Assembly (NCBI GenBank): GCA_030620045.1
Contig: JAUXAD010000004.1
Span: 1 to 44,123, forward strand
Origin: an archaeon
Lineage (GTDB): Archaea; Nanobdellota; Nanobdellia; Pacearchaeales; GW2011-AR1
Reading direction: 5' to 3'
DNA length: 44,123 bases
Shown: positions 23,684 through 32,809 of the stretch, one piece after another
How the letters are laid out: the number at the start of each line of letters is the position of its first letter
Numbering within the stretch: position 1 is the stretch's first letter
The notes under the pieces: generated by a model
Told to the model about the DNA's origin: nothing
Database searches by the model: none
What the model saw: the letters and a program-made list of their open reading frames with translations, nothing else
Position numbers and translations under genes: made by a program

Positions 23684-23798
23684 TAGCCCTACCAGGATTC
23701 GAACCTGGGTCCCAGCCTTTCTTCGCAATCGCAATGAACATAAGATGCGTGCATCTTGCACCAAGGGGCTGTATACTTGACCACTGTACTATAGGGCT
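23684..23798 (-). tRNA. tRNA-Gln (anticodon TTG) with intron
   Basis: On the minus strand a cloverleaf forms once 42 nt are removed. The acceptor is AGCCCTA/TAGGGCT with discriminator A73, the D stem GTAC/GTAT, the anticodon stem CAGCC/GGCTG with loop C-C-TTG-G-A, and the T arm CCAGG/CCTGG with TTCGAAT. The A1-T72 pair fits archaeal tRNA-Gln. Position 33 is C instead of the near-invariant U in this reading. A TGG (Pro) reading would give T33 but breaks the anticodon stem, so Gln is preferred. Confidence 0.85.
23719..23760 (-). other. tRNA-Gln intron, 42 nt, canonical position 37/38
   Basis: The intron sits between G37 and A38. It contains a strong internal hairpin (AAGATG, loop CACG, CATCTT). 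Flanking this, the intron start TGCAA can pair with either of two TTGCG copies near its end, giving the helix expected of an archaeal bulge-helix-bulge splice site. The exact cut points could shift by 1-2 nt. Confidence 0.7.
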
Positions 23799-23820
23799 TA
23801 CAAAGAAAAAACTTCTTTTG

Positions 23821-23830
23821 AATTTATAAG
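23821..23830 (-). promoter_or_regulatory. TATA box of tRNA-Gln
   Basis: On the minus strand this reads CTTATAAATT, centred about 27 nt before the tRNA 5' end at 23798, leaving at most a very short 5' leader. Confidence 0.5.
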
Positions 23831-23877
23831 GTTTTTCATATCAAAGGCTTTATAAATAGTTAATGGCAGAGATTTTT

Positions 23878-24153
23878 ATGGTATGGACAGAACAAGAAAT
23901 ACAAAAGTACGGAGCTATGTCTCAAAGATTTGACATTCTTTATACGCGTAAAAGAATCTTTCGTAAAAGAATCTCTCCAGAAAAGCCTGAATCTAGAAGT
24001 AGATATCTTACAAGAAAAATAATGAAACTAAGCAAAGAAGATCGCGGTATTTTAAGAGAAATAGCAGAAAAAAATGGAGAAGCGGTCACTCTTATAGCTT
24101 TAGAAAACACAGTGATTAAAAATTTTATTAATCATTCAAAAACACTTTCATAA
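23878..24153 (+). CDS. Small basic protein, unknown (91 aa)
   Basis: I set the start at the ATG at 23878 because the TATA-like box CTTTATAAAT (23848-23857) is centred 26 nt before it. The ATG at 23863 is only 11 nt from that box and is less likely. The protein is very basic in its first half (YTRKRIFRKRISPEKPESRSRYLTRK, a run described by composition rather than motif) and helical in its second (LSKEDRGILREIAEKNGEAVTL). A nucleic-acid-binding role is plausible. Its 3' end overlaps the minD-like gene by 22 bp in convergent orientation. No family was recognised. Confidence 0.55.
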   Translation: MVWTEQEIQKYGAMSQRFDILYTRKRIFRKRISPEKPESRSRYLTRKIMKLSKEDRGILREIAEKNGEAVTLIALENTVIKNFINHSKTLS

Positions 24154-24920
24154 AAAACTTCCCTATTAATCTCATGCCTTTTAGGAGTTATCTTAAAAAA
24201 GTTTCTCAAGTTAAAAGGTTTATATCTTTCTCCAACCAAAGTTGCTGCAAGCTTTTTATATTCAACACTAGCCCCTGATTTTGGCTTGTGAGTTATAGAG
24301 GGAGTAGATTCAGACAAAGCTTTCAAAACATTAACATCATGAGGAACAACAGCCATCACAGGAATTTCAATTGTTTTCTCAATGTCATTTACAGACAATT
24401 CAAAATTCTTATTATAAACTTTATTAAGAATCAAACCAATTATTGGAGCCCCTCTTTGCCTTGCTAATTTCACAGCTTTTAATGTTACACTCAAAGTAGG
24501 GTAATCAGGAGTAGTCACAACAAGGAGACCATCAGAAGCAAGCATTACTGCCAAAGTTTCTTCATTTAATGAAGGAGACGAATCAATAAGAATAACATCA
24601 TATTTCTTCTTCAAAAATTTAATTTTATCTTTTAATTTTAAAGGGTTAATAATCCTACCAGACATAGACGAGGGAATAACATCAAAATTCTCTAACTCAT
24701 GAATCGCATCTTTAATATTTGATTCTCTTCTCAAGACATGATGGAGAGTTATTTCTGGATTTATAATATTCAAATGCAAACCAAGATTCGGGGCTGAAAA
24801 ATTAGCATCTATCAATAATACCTTTTTATCGAAATCTGCAATCGCAGCACCTAAAGCGACAACAGCAGAGGTTTTACCCACCCCTCCTTTTAAACTAACA
24901 ATGCCTATTGTCTTTCCCAT
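24132..24920 (-). CDS. MinD/ParA-like ATPase
   Basis: The 262 aa protein has the deviant Walker A motif KGGVGKTS (11-18), switch regions LLIDANFSAPNLG and VILIDSSPSLNEE, and the late LNKVYN nucleotide-specificity segment, all typical of the MinD family of archaeal SIMIBI ATPases. The C-terminal 40 residues are a family-atypical basic tail with no clear MinD membrane-targeting helix. Archaeal MinD-like proteins position membrane or chromosome-associated structures. No MinE-, ParB- or pilus-specific partner lies next to it, so its cargo is unknown. A TATA-like box ATATTTAAATAA lies about 27 nt upstream. Confidence 0.9.
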   Translation of the reverse strand: MGKTIGIVSLKGGVGKTSAVVALGAAIADFDKKVLLIDANFSAPNLGLHLNIINPEITLHHVLRRESNIKDAIHELENFDVIPSSMSGRIINPLKLKDKIKFLKKKYDVILIDSSPSLNEETLAVMLASDGLLVVTTPDYPTLSVTLKAVKLARQRGAPIIGLILNKVYNKNFELSVNDIEKTIEIPVMAVVPHDVNVLKALSESTPSITHKPKSGASVEYKKLAATLVGERYKPFNLRNFFKITPKRHEINREVFYESVFE

Positions 24921-25001
24921 ACAATCAATAAATCCTTTTTATTTAAATATCTTTCATTATGGCACCGAAAAAAATAAATAACCAAGATATCTGTTGAGAT
25001 A

Positions 25002-25973
25002 ATGGTAGACAAAACAAAAATAACTACGGAAAATCTTAGAGACTACCTAAAAGCTTTTGGATTTGAGGATATTGAAGATATTGGGGAAGTTACTCGGCAC
25101 ACGAATGTAAATTATATATTTAAAATAACCTTAAAAGATGGAAAAAAGATTTTTATAAAACAAGCTTTTCCTTATGTTAAAGTAGCTCCAGACATGGAAG
25201 CTCCGATTAATAGACAATATTTTGAAAATTTATCTTTAAAATGGTTATATGAATTAAATAATTTAATAATTCCAAAAATGATCGAATATGATAAGGATAA
25301 TGATGTAATAATTTTGCACGAAGTTGGAGATGACGCTCTTGTGCTCTCTGATCAATTAGATAAAGGATATTGGGAACTTCAAATTATTCCCGAATTAGCA
25401 AAATTCTGTGCAGAGCTACATGGTAAAACATATGAAACAGACGAAATGATAAGACCAGAAAAAGAAAACAAGGAACATATTGATTTCATCGTTGGATTTA
25501 GACTAAAAGGGGCAAGAGAAGTTGATAGAGATTCAACACAAAAGTTATTTAATGAAAGTTTAAACACAAAATCATCCCTTATCTACGGGGATTTTGCATC
25601 CAAGAATATTTTAGTGCAAGGAAAAAATTTCCATTTAGTTGATTTTGAAAATGTCTGTAGATTTGACCCCGCATTTGATACAGGATATTTACTAGCACAT
25701 TGGTTTGTTGAAGCAGAAAATGAAGAAGATTTTAATTTTTTAATGAAGATTTATGATAGTTTCTTTGAAGTTTATTCTAAGAAATTTAAAGAAAACACAC
25801 AAATCTCTGAAGAAGATCTAACAGGAATAAATGATAGGTCTAAAAGATATATCGGAGCAATAATGGCTCATAGACTCTTCGGAGGAGCTAAAAATCCTAA
25901 TTTAATACAAAAAGATGAAAAAATCTTAGAATTTTTAAAAAAGATTTCTCTAAATTTCCTCAAAAGACGATAA
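25002..25973 (+). CDS. APH-fold small-molecule kinase (aminoglycoside phosphotransferase family)
   Basis: The 323 aa protein shows a kinase-like N lobe (Lys53 in KIFIKQAFPY) and hinge VIILHEVGDDAL. The catalytic loop is YGDFASKNIL (Asp197, Asn202) and the metal site is LVDFENV (Asp214) followed by FDPAFDTGYLLAHW. The HLVDFE.....DPAFD layout is that of the APH/choline kinase/methylthioribose kinase group. The substrate is probably a small metabolite or sugar rather than an antibiotic, but it cannot be named from sequence. A TATA-like box lies about 26 nt upstream, so this start is supported. Confidence 0.85.
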   Translation: MVDKTKITTENLRDYLKAFGFEDIEDIGEVTRHTNVNYIFKITLKDGKKIFIKQAFPYVKVAPDMEAPINRQYFENLSLKWLYELNNLIIPKMIEYDKDNDVIILHEVGDDALVLSDQLDKGYWELQIIPELAKFCAELHGKTYETDEMIRPEKENKEHIDFIVGFRLKGAREVDRDSTQKLFNESLNTKSSLIYGDFASKNILVQGKNFHLVDFENVCRFDPAFDTGYLLAHWFVEAENEEDFNFLMKIYDSFFEVYSKKFKENTQISEEDLTGINDRSKRYIGAIMAHRLFGGAKNPNLIQKDEKILEFLKKISLNFLKRR

Positions 25974-25995
25974 TTATAGAACCATCCATAACAAA

Positions 25996-26005
25996 CTTTA
26001 AAAAA
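25996..26005 (+). promoter_or_regulatory. TATA box of the uS15 gene
   Basis: CTTTAAAAAA is centred 25 nt before the ATG at 26026, giving a leaderless transcript. Confidence 0.6.
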
Positions 26006-26025
26006 CTAAATTACTATCAAATAAA

Positions 26026-26376
26026 ATGCCAAAAAAAACTTTAAAAAAACCAATAGAGAAAAAAATTACAAAATCTAAAAAAATATCACAGCCAGAATTT
26101 GAAAAGAAGATTATGGAACTAGCTGGAAAAGGGCTTACAAGTGAAAAAATTGGAGAAGAATTAAGACAACAAGGAATCCATCCAAAGGAATATAATAAAA
26201 AAATATCTCAAATCTTAAAAGATAAATATATTAACCCAGATTTAAAAAATGTTGAAGAAAAATTAAAAAGAGTCAAAAAACATTATGAAAAAAACAAGCA
26301 GGATAAAAGAGCAATGAGAGAAAAAGACAGAATATTTTCACAACTTAGGAAACTCAAAAAGTATTTTAAGATTTAA
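26026..26376 (+). CDS. rps15: Small-subunit ribosomal protein uS15
   Basis: The 116 aa protein has a lysine-rich N-terminal tail (1-25) and then the archaeal uS15 pattern. The first part is LAGKGLTSEKIGEELRQQGIHP with ...KKISQILKD (the IG..LR..GIP and I..IL.E core). The second part, KRVKKHYEKNKQDKRAMREKD followed by SQLRKLKKYFK, corresponds to the HL..n.kD......L...esri.RL.kYY rRNA-binding helices. It is shorter than the usual archaeal form (about 150 aa), with a reduced N-terminal domain. It sits next to the RecJ-like nuclease, a pairing common in archaea. Confidence 0.88.
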   Translation: MPKKTLKKPIEKKITKSKKISQPEFEKKIMELAGKGLTSEKIGEELRQQGIHPKEYNKKISQILKDKYINPDLKNVEEKLKRVKKHYEKNKQDKRAMREKDRIFSQLRKLKKYFKI

Positions 26377-26421
26377 GTTAATTTTATCTAAAAGTTAAAT
26401 TAATTTCTTGTATAATTTAAA

Positions 26422-27759
26422 ATGAAAAAAGAGGGAGATTCTTTAGAAATAGAAATCAAATCAATAGTTGAAAAATTCCTAGAAATATCTAAAGATAAAG
26501 AAATTCAAATAATAAGTCATTTTGACACAGATGGAATTACCTCTGCCACAATAATGATACAAACATTAAAAAAATTAGATAAAAAATTCTCTGTAAAAAT
26601 TGTAAAACGCCTCGAAGAAGAATTCATTTATAATTTACCAAAAAACAAACTAATCTTTTTTCTGGATTTAGCTTCAGGAAGTCTAAACCATATTATAAAA
26701 TCTGGATTAAAAAATGTTTTTATAATTGATCATCATGAAATAATCCAAAAAGTTCCAGAAGAAATTAATATCATAAATCCTGAACTTAACGACAAGCAAA
26801 AAATAAGCAGCTCTGGTCTCACATATCTTTTCTGCAAACAAATAGACCAAAAAAATAAAGAGTTTGCAAAATTAGCTGTTTTAGGCATGATTGGGGATTT
26901 AATGGAAAAAAGTATAGATAAATTAAACAATGAAATTTTAAATGACGGAGAAGTAAAGAGAAAGAGAGGTCTTTTAATTTACCCTTCGACAAGACCATTA
27001 AACAGAACTCTCGAATACTGTTCACAACCCTATATCCCAGAAGTTACTGGAAATACAAATGGAGTTCTTGAATTATTAAGAGAGACTGGCTTAAACCCAG
27101 TAAATGGAAAATACAAAAGCCTTATGGAATTAAATGAAAAAGAAATGTCAACATTAGTTACTGCAATCATGTTAAGAAACCCAAAAGTAAAAAATAAAGA
27201 AATAATTGGGGATATTTTTTTAATAAAATTATTCAACAAACTTGAAGATGCAAGAGAGCTGAGTGCCATGATTAATGCCTGCTCAAGGTTAGGAGAAAGT
27301 GGATTAGCGATTCAATTTTGTATGGAAATTCCAAAAGCCAAGAAAAAAGCAGAATCTATGTATGTAAAATATAAACAATTTATTATCTCAGGATTAAAAT
27401 CTGTATCTGAAATAGAAAAAATACAAGGAGATGGATTCGTAATAATTAATGCAAAGGACAAAATAAAAGATGGCATAATTGGAACAATAGCAGGCATTCT
27501 CTCAAACTCTTCTTTATATGAAGAAGGAACAATGATAGTTACTATGGCATATTACGACGACAAAATCAAAGTATCGGCAAGAAATGTTGGAGAAAATGGA
27601 AGAAATGTTCGGGAAGTTTTAAATAATGTTATAGAAAAAATCGGGGGAGAAGTTGGGGGCCATAAATTTGCAGCAGGGTGTATGTTTTCACAAAAAAAAG
27701 AAAAGGAGTTTATTGAATCATTAAAGAAAAATTTAGAGATTGAGTTGGTGAGGATTTAA
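26422..27759 (+). CDS. Archaeal RecJ/GAN-like DHH phosphoesterase
   Basis: The 445 aa protein has the DHH-family metal motifs: HFDTDGI (His33, Asp35, Asp37), FFLDLASG (Asp82), IIDHHE (Asp103-His104-His105), and the DHHA1 domain signature GGEVGGHKFAAGC (GGH at 412-414) near the C-terminus. The archaeal group with this layout includes the GINS-associated nuclease GAN, a 5'-3' exonuclease and Cdc45 relative. All core acidic and His residues are intact, so activity is expected. The replication partner GINS is at 15440-15994. Neighbouring uS15 and aIF2-alpha are typical archaeal linkage. Confidence 0.93.
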   Translation: MKKEGDSLEIEIKSIVEKFLEISKDKEIQIISHFDTDGITSATIMIQTLKKLDKKFSVKIVKRLEEEFIYNLPKNKLIFFLDLASGSLNHIIKSGLKNVFIIDHHEIIQKVPEEINIINPELNDKQKISSSGLTYLFCKQIDQKNKEFAKLAVLGMIGDLMEKSIDKLNNEILNDGEVKRKRGLLIYPSTRPLNRTLEYCSQPYIPEVTGNTNGVLELLRETGLNPVNGKYKSLMELNEKEMSTLVTAIMLRNPKVKNKEIIGDIFLIKLFNKLEDARELSAMINACSRLGESGLAIQFCMEIPKAKKKAESMYVKYKQFIISGLKSVSEIEKIQGDGFVIINAKDKIKDGIIGTIAGILSNSSLYEEGTMIVTMAYYDDKIKVSARNVGENGRNVREVLNNVIEKIGGEVGGHKFAAGCMFSQKKEKEFIESLKKNLEIELVRI

Positions 27760-27800
27760 TATATCACAACCTTTAAAACCTTTTTATTTCTTCATAAAAT

Positions 27801-28505
27801 ATGGAATTAGAAGTAGGAGATGTTGTTTTATGCACAGTAGATAGAATAGTTGGAACTATTGTATTTGTAAAAATAGAAGGGCACGGAGAGGGAAACATAA
27901 TCATAAGTGAAATAGCCCCTGGGCGAATCAGAAACCTAAGAGACTATGTTGTTCCAAAGAAAAAAATTGTTTGCAAAGTTCTAAGAATTTCAGGGGATAG
28001 AATAGATTTATCATTAAGAAGAGTTACACAAAAAGAACAAAAAGAAATAAAAGAACAATATAAACAAGAAAAAAGCTACGTGAGCATTTTAAAAAGTGTT
28101 TTAGGAGAAAAGATAGATAACATAATTAAAGAGATATTAAAAGAAGAAAAAGTCTATGAATTTTTACAAGAAGCAAAAGAGAATTCAAAAAAACTAGAAA
28201 AACTTGTTGGAGAAGAAGATTCTAAGAAAATATTAAAAATTCTAAAAGCCCAAAAACAGAAAAAAGCTATTATAAAAAAAGAAATATCCTTAATCACAAC
28301 CAAACCAAATGGTCTAGGATTAATTAAAAATATTTTGGGCAAAATAAAAGAAGCAGAAATAAAATATATTTCTGCAGGAAAATACACGATCAAAACAGAA
28401 TCTACTGATCCAAAAACAGCAGACAATAAACTCAAAAAAATAATAAGTGAAATTGAAAAAAAAGCAAAACAGCAAGGTGTTGATTTTAATATAAAAGAAA
28501 AATAA
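27801..28505 (+). CDS. eif2a: Translation initiation factor aIF2, alpha subunit
   Basis: This subunit of the heterotrimer delivers initiator tRNA. The 234 aa protein begins with an S1-type OB domain (residues 5-80: GDVVLCTVDRIVGTIVFVKI, and SEIAPGRIRNLRDYV, the region of the eukaryotic Ser51 loop, with LSLRRV at its end). A helical middle domain and a C-terminal alpha-beta domain follow (ISLITTKPNGL, IKYISAGKYTIKTES). The length is a little below the typical 260-275 aa. A TATA-like CTTTAAAAC about 25 nt upstream supports the start. The beta and gamma subunits are not in the window. Confidence 0.95.
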   Translation: MELEVGDVVLCTVDRIVGTIVFVKIEGHGEGNIIISEIAPGRIRNLRDYVVPKKKIVCKVLRISGDRIDLSLRRVTQKEQKEIKEQYKQEKSYVSILKSVLGEKIDNIIKEILKEEKVYEFLQEAKENSKKLEKLVGEEDSKKILKILKAQKQKKAIIKKEISLITTKPNGLGLIKNILGKIKEAEIKYISAGKYTIKTESTDPKTADNKLKKIISEIEKKAKQQGVDFNIKEK

Positions 28506-28513
28506 ATTAAGAT

Positions 28514-28720
28514 TCAATCAAGATGCATTCTTTTTCTTATCTCTTCATAACCTGACAAAAAACAACCTGGACCATTCAAAGTAGGTCTTGCGCCAGAAAA
28601 TACAATTCTTAATTCATACCCTTTCTTTTTAAGCTCACCTTCCAACTTTAATGCCTCTTTAGAAGAATCACGATACAATGTCATTGCATCTGTTTCCAAG
28701 TTATTAATTTTTTCTCCCAT
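28514..28720 (-). CDS. Small glutaredoxin-like protein without a Cys pair
   Basis: The 68 aa protein fits a short thioredoxin/glutaredoxin-like pattern: strand AMTLYRDSS, helix KEALKLEGELKKKGYE, strand LRIVFSG, cis-proline-like ARPTL, then a Gly-containing strand and helix GCFLSGYEEIRKRM. The redox CxxC after the first strand is replaced by RDSSK, so it is unlikely to be a dithiol oxidoreductase; one Cys (GPGCF) remains late. This fold assignment is inference. It is convergent with aIF2-alpha (8 nt gap). Confidence 0.55.
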   Translation of the reverse strand: MGEKINNLETDAMTLYRDSSKEALKLEGELKKKGYELRIVFSGARPTLNGPGCFLSGYEEIRKRMHLD

Positions 28721-28759
28721 ATATAAATCAAATTTAACTTATATTTAAAGATTATTATA

Positions 28760-29977
28760 CTAAACTAAAGTAGCCTGTTCCTCCCCTAATAACGCCTCCC
28801 CATAAACCCCATCATAACCTGGTTTAATTTTTATTTTTTGTTCTCTATTTTTTATAATCAAATCAACAAGCTTTTCATTTATTCCTTTCTCTAAAAACTC
28901 CTCCTTAGAGATCTCCAACAAAATATTAAATTCATTCCCAAATTCCTTAATCAGTAGATTATAAACTTCCCAAACCCTCTTACTTTGCATACTAGTTCCC
29001 ACAGCGAGAGCAATCAATTCGTGCAGTGGCAAAAGTTTGTAAAAGGGTTTTGAATTCTCTGGCTTAAATCCCAATGCACGAGAAGAAAGCTGTTCTACAC
29101 GGCTATCAACCCCCACAATCAATTTTTTTTGACAAGCAGGACAAATCCCATTTAATTCCTTACTCTTTTCAGGACTACAAGAAAAACTACAAATCCTATG
29201 CCCATCCCAGTGATATTTGCCATACGCAGGGTCTGTTTCAATAGTAGCAACAAAGTCATTTTCTCTTATCTGTCTAATCACTTCTCCATAAGAATCTGCT
29301 TTCTTAAAAATAGTTGCCTCTCTTCCTAATCTAAAAGGCCAAAAACTATGCGCATCTGAAAAACTTATAATTGCTTTATTCTCTAACTCCTTAATTCTCC
29401 AATTCATTGCAGGATCAGAACTCATCCCTGTTTCAATTGCATGAATATTTTCAAATTCTTCTTTAAAACATTCTTTCAAACTGTCAAATCCAGACATACT
29501 CCCAAAAATTCCAAACCAGGGTGTCCAAATATGTGCAGGAATTATTTCAATATCTTTTGAAATTTTCATCATTTCTTTGACAAATTCGTCTCCAGGAATT
29601 TTAAAAATAGGTCTTCCATCATAATCTCTCCTCCCCTTTGTATCAAAATAAGAATTAATTTTTTCAGCAATTTCAATGCTTGGGATTAATAGAAGCAAAT
29701 GAATTCTTCTACCGTGCTCCTGAGTATAAATCAAAGAAATCTCCCCAGAAATAATAAAAGGAAAATCTTGATAATAATAAAATCCATTCTTCTCAACAAG
29801 TTTTTCTTTTATTTCATTAAACCAAATTGGGTGAGTAAAATCACTAGTTCCTAATAAATCAAGTCCTTTAATTTTCGCCCACTTTACTAAATTTTCAAAG
29901 GTAATACTCTTACTGCACGCCCGAGAAAATCTAGAATGAATATGCAAATCAGCGAAAATCAAATTTTCTCTTTCCAT
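28760..29977 (-). CDS. EndoQ-type PHP-domain DNA endonuclease
   Basis: Endonuclease Q of Thermococcales (the COG1379/TIGR00375 group) cuts 5' of deaminated bases and abasic sites. The 405 aa sequence matches that family: PHP-domain metal motif FADLHIHSRFSRACS (Asp10, His12, His14), then SDFTHP, IISGEIS, HGRRIHLLLLIP, IIPAHIWTPWFGIFGSMSGFDS-type segments with conserved His, and SFSDAHSFWP. A zinc-finger-like cluster follows (two Cys in CSFSC and two in CPACQ), then a helical C-terminal domain with a helix-hairpin-helix-like end. It is probably a DNA-repair enzyme for cytosine and adenine deamination. Start and length are normal. Confidence 0.9.
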   Translation of the reverse strand: MERENLIFADLHIHSRFSRACSKSITFENLVKWAKIKGLDLLGTSDFTHPIWFNEIKEKLVEKNGFYYYQDFPFIISGEISLIYTQEHGRRIHLLLLIPSIEIAEKINSYFDTKGRRDYDGRPIFKIPGDEFVKEMMKISKDIEIIPAHIWTPWFGIFGSMSGFDSLKECFKEEFENIHAIETGMSSDPAMNWRIKELENKAIISFSDAHSFWPFRLGREATIFKKADSYGEVIRQIRENDFVATIETDPAYGKYHWDGHRICSFSCSPEKSKELNGICPACQKKLIVGVDSRVEQLSSRALGFKPENSKPFYKLLPLHELIALAVGTSMQSKRVWEVYNLLIKEFGNEFNILLEISKEEFLEKGINEKLVDLIIKNREQKIKIKPGYDGVYGEALLGEEQATLV

Positions 29978-30008
29978 AAAAACTTAGAATTAAAGGAGAT
30001 TAAATAAT

Positions 30009-32759
30009 TTATTGTTCTCTTCTCTTAGCAGCAATTCCTCCACCAATAATAGCAGCTAAAACAACAGCAACAATTACAATCCATAACCATGTTAAATCCT
30101 TTTCCTCAGCTTCCTCCTCTTCCTCTTCTTCAACAACTTTCTCCCCAATTGCAAAATAACTAAGTGAAGTCACTTCAACATCATAATAATAATAGTCATC
30201 ATCTGATTCTGTGTAAGTCGTTGTTAATTCTTCCCATTCTTCTTCAGATTCACTAAACTTAAACATGGTTATATTATTTTCATTAAGATTATTACTAGAA
30301 ACCCACGATTTATTTACTCTTATGGTTATTATTGCTTTATCCAACTTATCTTCAAGATTCTCTGTTTCAATCTGCAAATATTGATGAACCTTTCCAGATT
30401 TTTCCACAGATACATTCACAGGTTTGCTACTATATTTCTTTACAGTTATTTTAACATCTTGTGCTTCAGTATGCACTTCAATTTGTATTTGTTTTATTCC
30501 AATGTCTTTATCAAAATCTTTCATTATTACAGCAACTCCAGGAGTTATCTTTATCCATGAATGAGTTTCCTTAACCTCTACAACCCCATTTCCCCCACCT
30601 GTATCCTCTGTTGTATCATCTGCTGCTGTAGGTACTGTAGTAGAACTACCACTAATAGCTGGTTCATTACCATCAAAGTGCGGGATTCTTATCCAAATTC
30701 TATCATTAGTTGTATCAATATAACAAGGATTTGTTGCATTAAAATTAGAAACATTAGTTATACAAGTATTATCTCCCATTAATGTTTCCCATTCAGAAGA
30801 ATATGCAGAATAATGCGAATGATTACCTGCTAACAAAGTTCCATTAGTTCCATTTGTATCTGTATCCCAAATAAGAGTATCAACATCATCCCCTGTATAA
30901 AAAAGAGGTAGAGACATCTTAACCTCCTGACTCTCATTTAACCCTGCTACTGAAGTGCTTCCCTCTGTATAAGGAATTGAAACTAAAACATAATCATAAA
31001 TAGTTGGACCCATAGAACCAAATCTTAATGCAGAACTAAATGAGCCACCACTAGGTCTTGATTCTGTTGCAGCACTATCAAATGCTATGTCTGGAGGTCC
31101 AGAAGCCAGCATATCAACATTCACATAATGAATTTTTATTCCTCCATAACCCATCCTAAAACTCAATTTTCCACCACCAATTATTACAGATAACGGACTA
31201 AAATTGTCTCTTCCTTGACTTTCATCAGGACCAAATCCCCCAAGTTTGCATCCATCTTCAGGGTTTGGAACGTCACAATTTGAACTTGAAGTATAAAATT
31301 CAATAAAAATATTTTCTGAATCTAATGCCCCATCAATATCTCTAGGATTCCATGACGCCATAGTAATATTATCATTAGCTAAAATTTCAGCAACAGTCAT
31401 AGTTCCCACTCTCCTTGGAGCATAATTATTAGAGTATATATTCATTTCTTTAACCCCAATTGCACGTATTAAAGGAAGATAAAAATCTCCATCTTCATTA
31501 CTTAAATCATCCATAAATGTAAATTCAGTGCAATTATAATCAGAATAATCCACTATTACCTCTATATGCGCATCAACATGTCCTAAAGTTTCATTAGTAG
31601 TTGCATTAACTAAACTAAATGATTGTTTTGCTGAAGAAATATTTATTTGTCGGCTCCAATTCCCAGCATCATTCATTGTAATATTACTTTCAGATGTATT
31701 CCAATCAGCACCAATTAATTCATGCATAGTAAAATTAATTAGTCTATCGGTATCTGTATAATTTAAACTTATATTTCTATATCCCCCATAATAATCAGTT
31801 CCATTTCTCGCTGTTGCAAATAAAATATAATCTACAGCCTCAGCAGAACCTGAGAGAGTTATATTATAAAAACCTGTAGATAAACTATAGTTATCTGTTG
31901 CTCCATCGCCACGCCAAGCACTCATATTATACGGCATTGAAGCATCATCTCCAAGGTAAACCATGTTTCCTGGTTCTAAAATAAAAGGAACAACTGTAAA
32001 TTCATCATAATCGTCAATTCCTCCTGTAGAATTTAGAGCATGCCCACTAACCCAAACTAAATTTTCTGTAACATTAAATTGCTTATGAAGAGTGTGTGTT
32101 GTATGGTTATAACTAGATAAGTTAATATTATTTGAAGGAGTACTTATATTATAACTGTTAGTTGCAGAAAAATTATTCCAATCAAAACTTACAGGCATAC
32201 TTTCATTAGGATAAATCATAACAGAATAATTTCTGTCTATTGGGACATAAACTGTTTTTTGCGAAATATAATTGTCAAAATCCCCATCAATGGGATAACC
32301 TAATTTAGTATCTTTAACTTGATAATAAAATTTTTTTGCAGAACCAGTAGCATTAACAGCAGTAATATTAATTGTCCCTGCTTCTCTTAAATAAAAATTA
32401 ATATCAGTTGTATCCTCAAATTCTCCAAATGGAAACCAAGGAAGTGATTGCCCAACATAATCTATAGGTGTAGTACCATTTGTCCTATTTTGTTCAAAAT
32501 GTCTAATGACTGGTTTATAAAAATAACTTGAGTTTTTATGTACATCAAAATTAAACCCTCCTGTCTCATTAGAATATGAAGCATTTGAACCAACCAACGT
32601 AGGAGCACCGCCCATAGTCCAAAAAGTAATATTAATTGTTGCATTATATAAAGCAGTTCCATTAACATCCTTAACATGTCCATAAAAATCCCAAGCAGAA
32701 ATAAAACTTAAACTAATTAAAAATATTCCAATAAACAAAAATAATATTTTTCTCACCAT
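30009..32759 (-). CDS. Surface protein with PGF-pre-PGF domain and C-terminal anchor
   Basis: The 916 aa protein has a Sec signal (about 1-22, ending SAWDF). A long ectodomain follows, rich in Asn-x-Ser/Thr sites and beta repeats (an early carboxypeptidase-regulatory-like Ig unit DVNGTALYNATINITFW, named here for type). Then comes the PGF-pre-PGF domain (about 725-875: HSWIKITPG, VHQYLQIETENL, MFKFSESEEEWEELTTTY, SLSYFAIGE). An acidic run precedes a C-terminal transmembrane helix (WLWIVIVAVVLAAIIGGG) and a short basic tail (AAKRREQ). That domain is found in archaeal cell-surface proteins. The many N-glycosylation sequons suggest a glycosylated envelope protein. It has no PGF-CTERM tripeptide, so a plain TM anchor is inferred. 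Confidence 0.9.
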   Translation of the reverse strand: MVRKILFLFIGIFLISLSFISAWDFYGHVKDVNGTALYNATINITFWTMGGAPTLVGSNASYSNETGGFNFDVHKNSSYFYKPVIRHFEQNRTNGTTPIDYVGQSLPWFPFGEFEDTTDINFYLREAGTINITAVNATGSAKKFYYQVKDTKLGYPIDGDFDNYISQKTVYVPIDRNYSVMIYPNESMPVSFDWNNFSATNSYNISTPSNNINLSSYNHTTHTLHKQFNVTENLVWVSGHALNSTGGIDDYDEFTVVPFILEPGNMVYLGDDASMPYNMSAWRGDGATDNYSLSTGFYNITLSGSAEAVDYILFATARNGTDYYGGYRNISLNYTDTDRLINFTMHELIGADWNTSESNITMNDAGNWSRQINISSAKQSFSLVNATTNETLGHVDAHIEVIVDYSDYNCTEFTFMDDLSNEDGDFYLPLIRAIGVKEMNIYSNNYAPRRVGTMTVAEILANDNITMASWNPRDIDGALDSENIFIEFYTSSSNCDVPNPEDGCKLGGFGPDESQGRDNFSPLSVIIGGGKLSFRMGYGGIKIHYVNVDMLASGPPDIAFDSAATESRPSGGSFSSALRFGSMGPTIYDYVLVSIPYTEGSTSVAGLNESQEVKMSLPLFYTGDDVDTLIWDTDTNGTNGTLLAGNHSHYSAYSSEWETLMGDNTCITNVSNFNATNPCYIDTTNDRIWIRIPHFDGNEPAISGSSTTVPTAADDTTEDTGGGNGVVEVKETHSWIKITPGVAVIMKDFDKDIGIKQIQIEVHTEAQDVKITVKKYSSKPVNVSVEKSGKVHQYLQIETENLEDKLDKAIITIRVNKSWVSSNNLNENNITMFKFSESEEEWEELTTTYTESDDDYYYYDVEVTSLSYFAIGEKVVEEEEEEEAEEKDLTWLWIVIVAVVLAAIIGGGIAAKRREQ

Positions 32760-32809
32760 CTTTTAATAAATAAAATTAGATTATATACTTTATAAATGTT
32801 TTTTACAAA

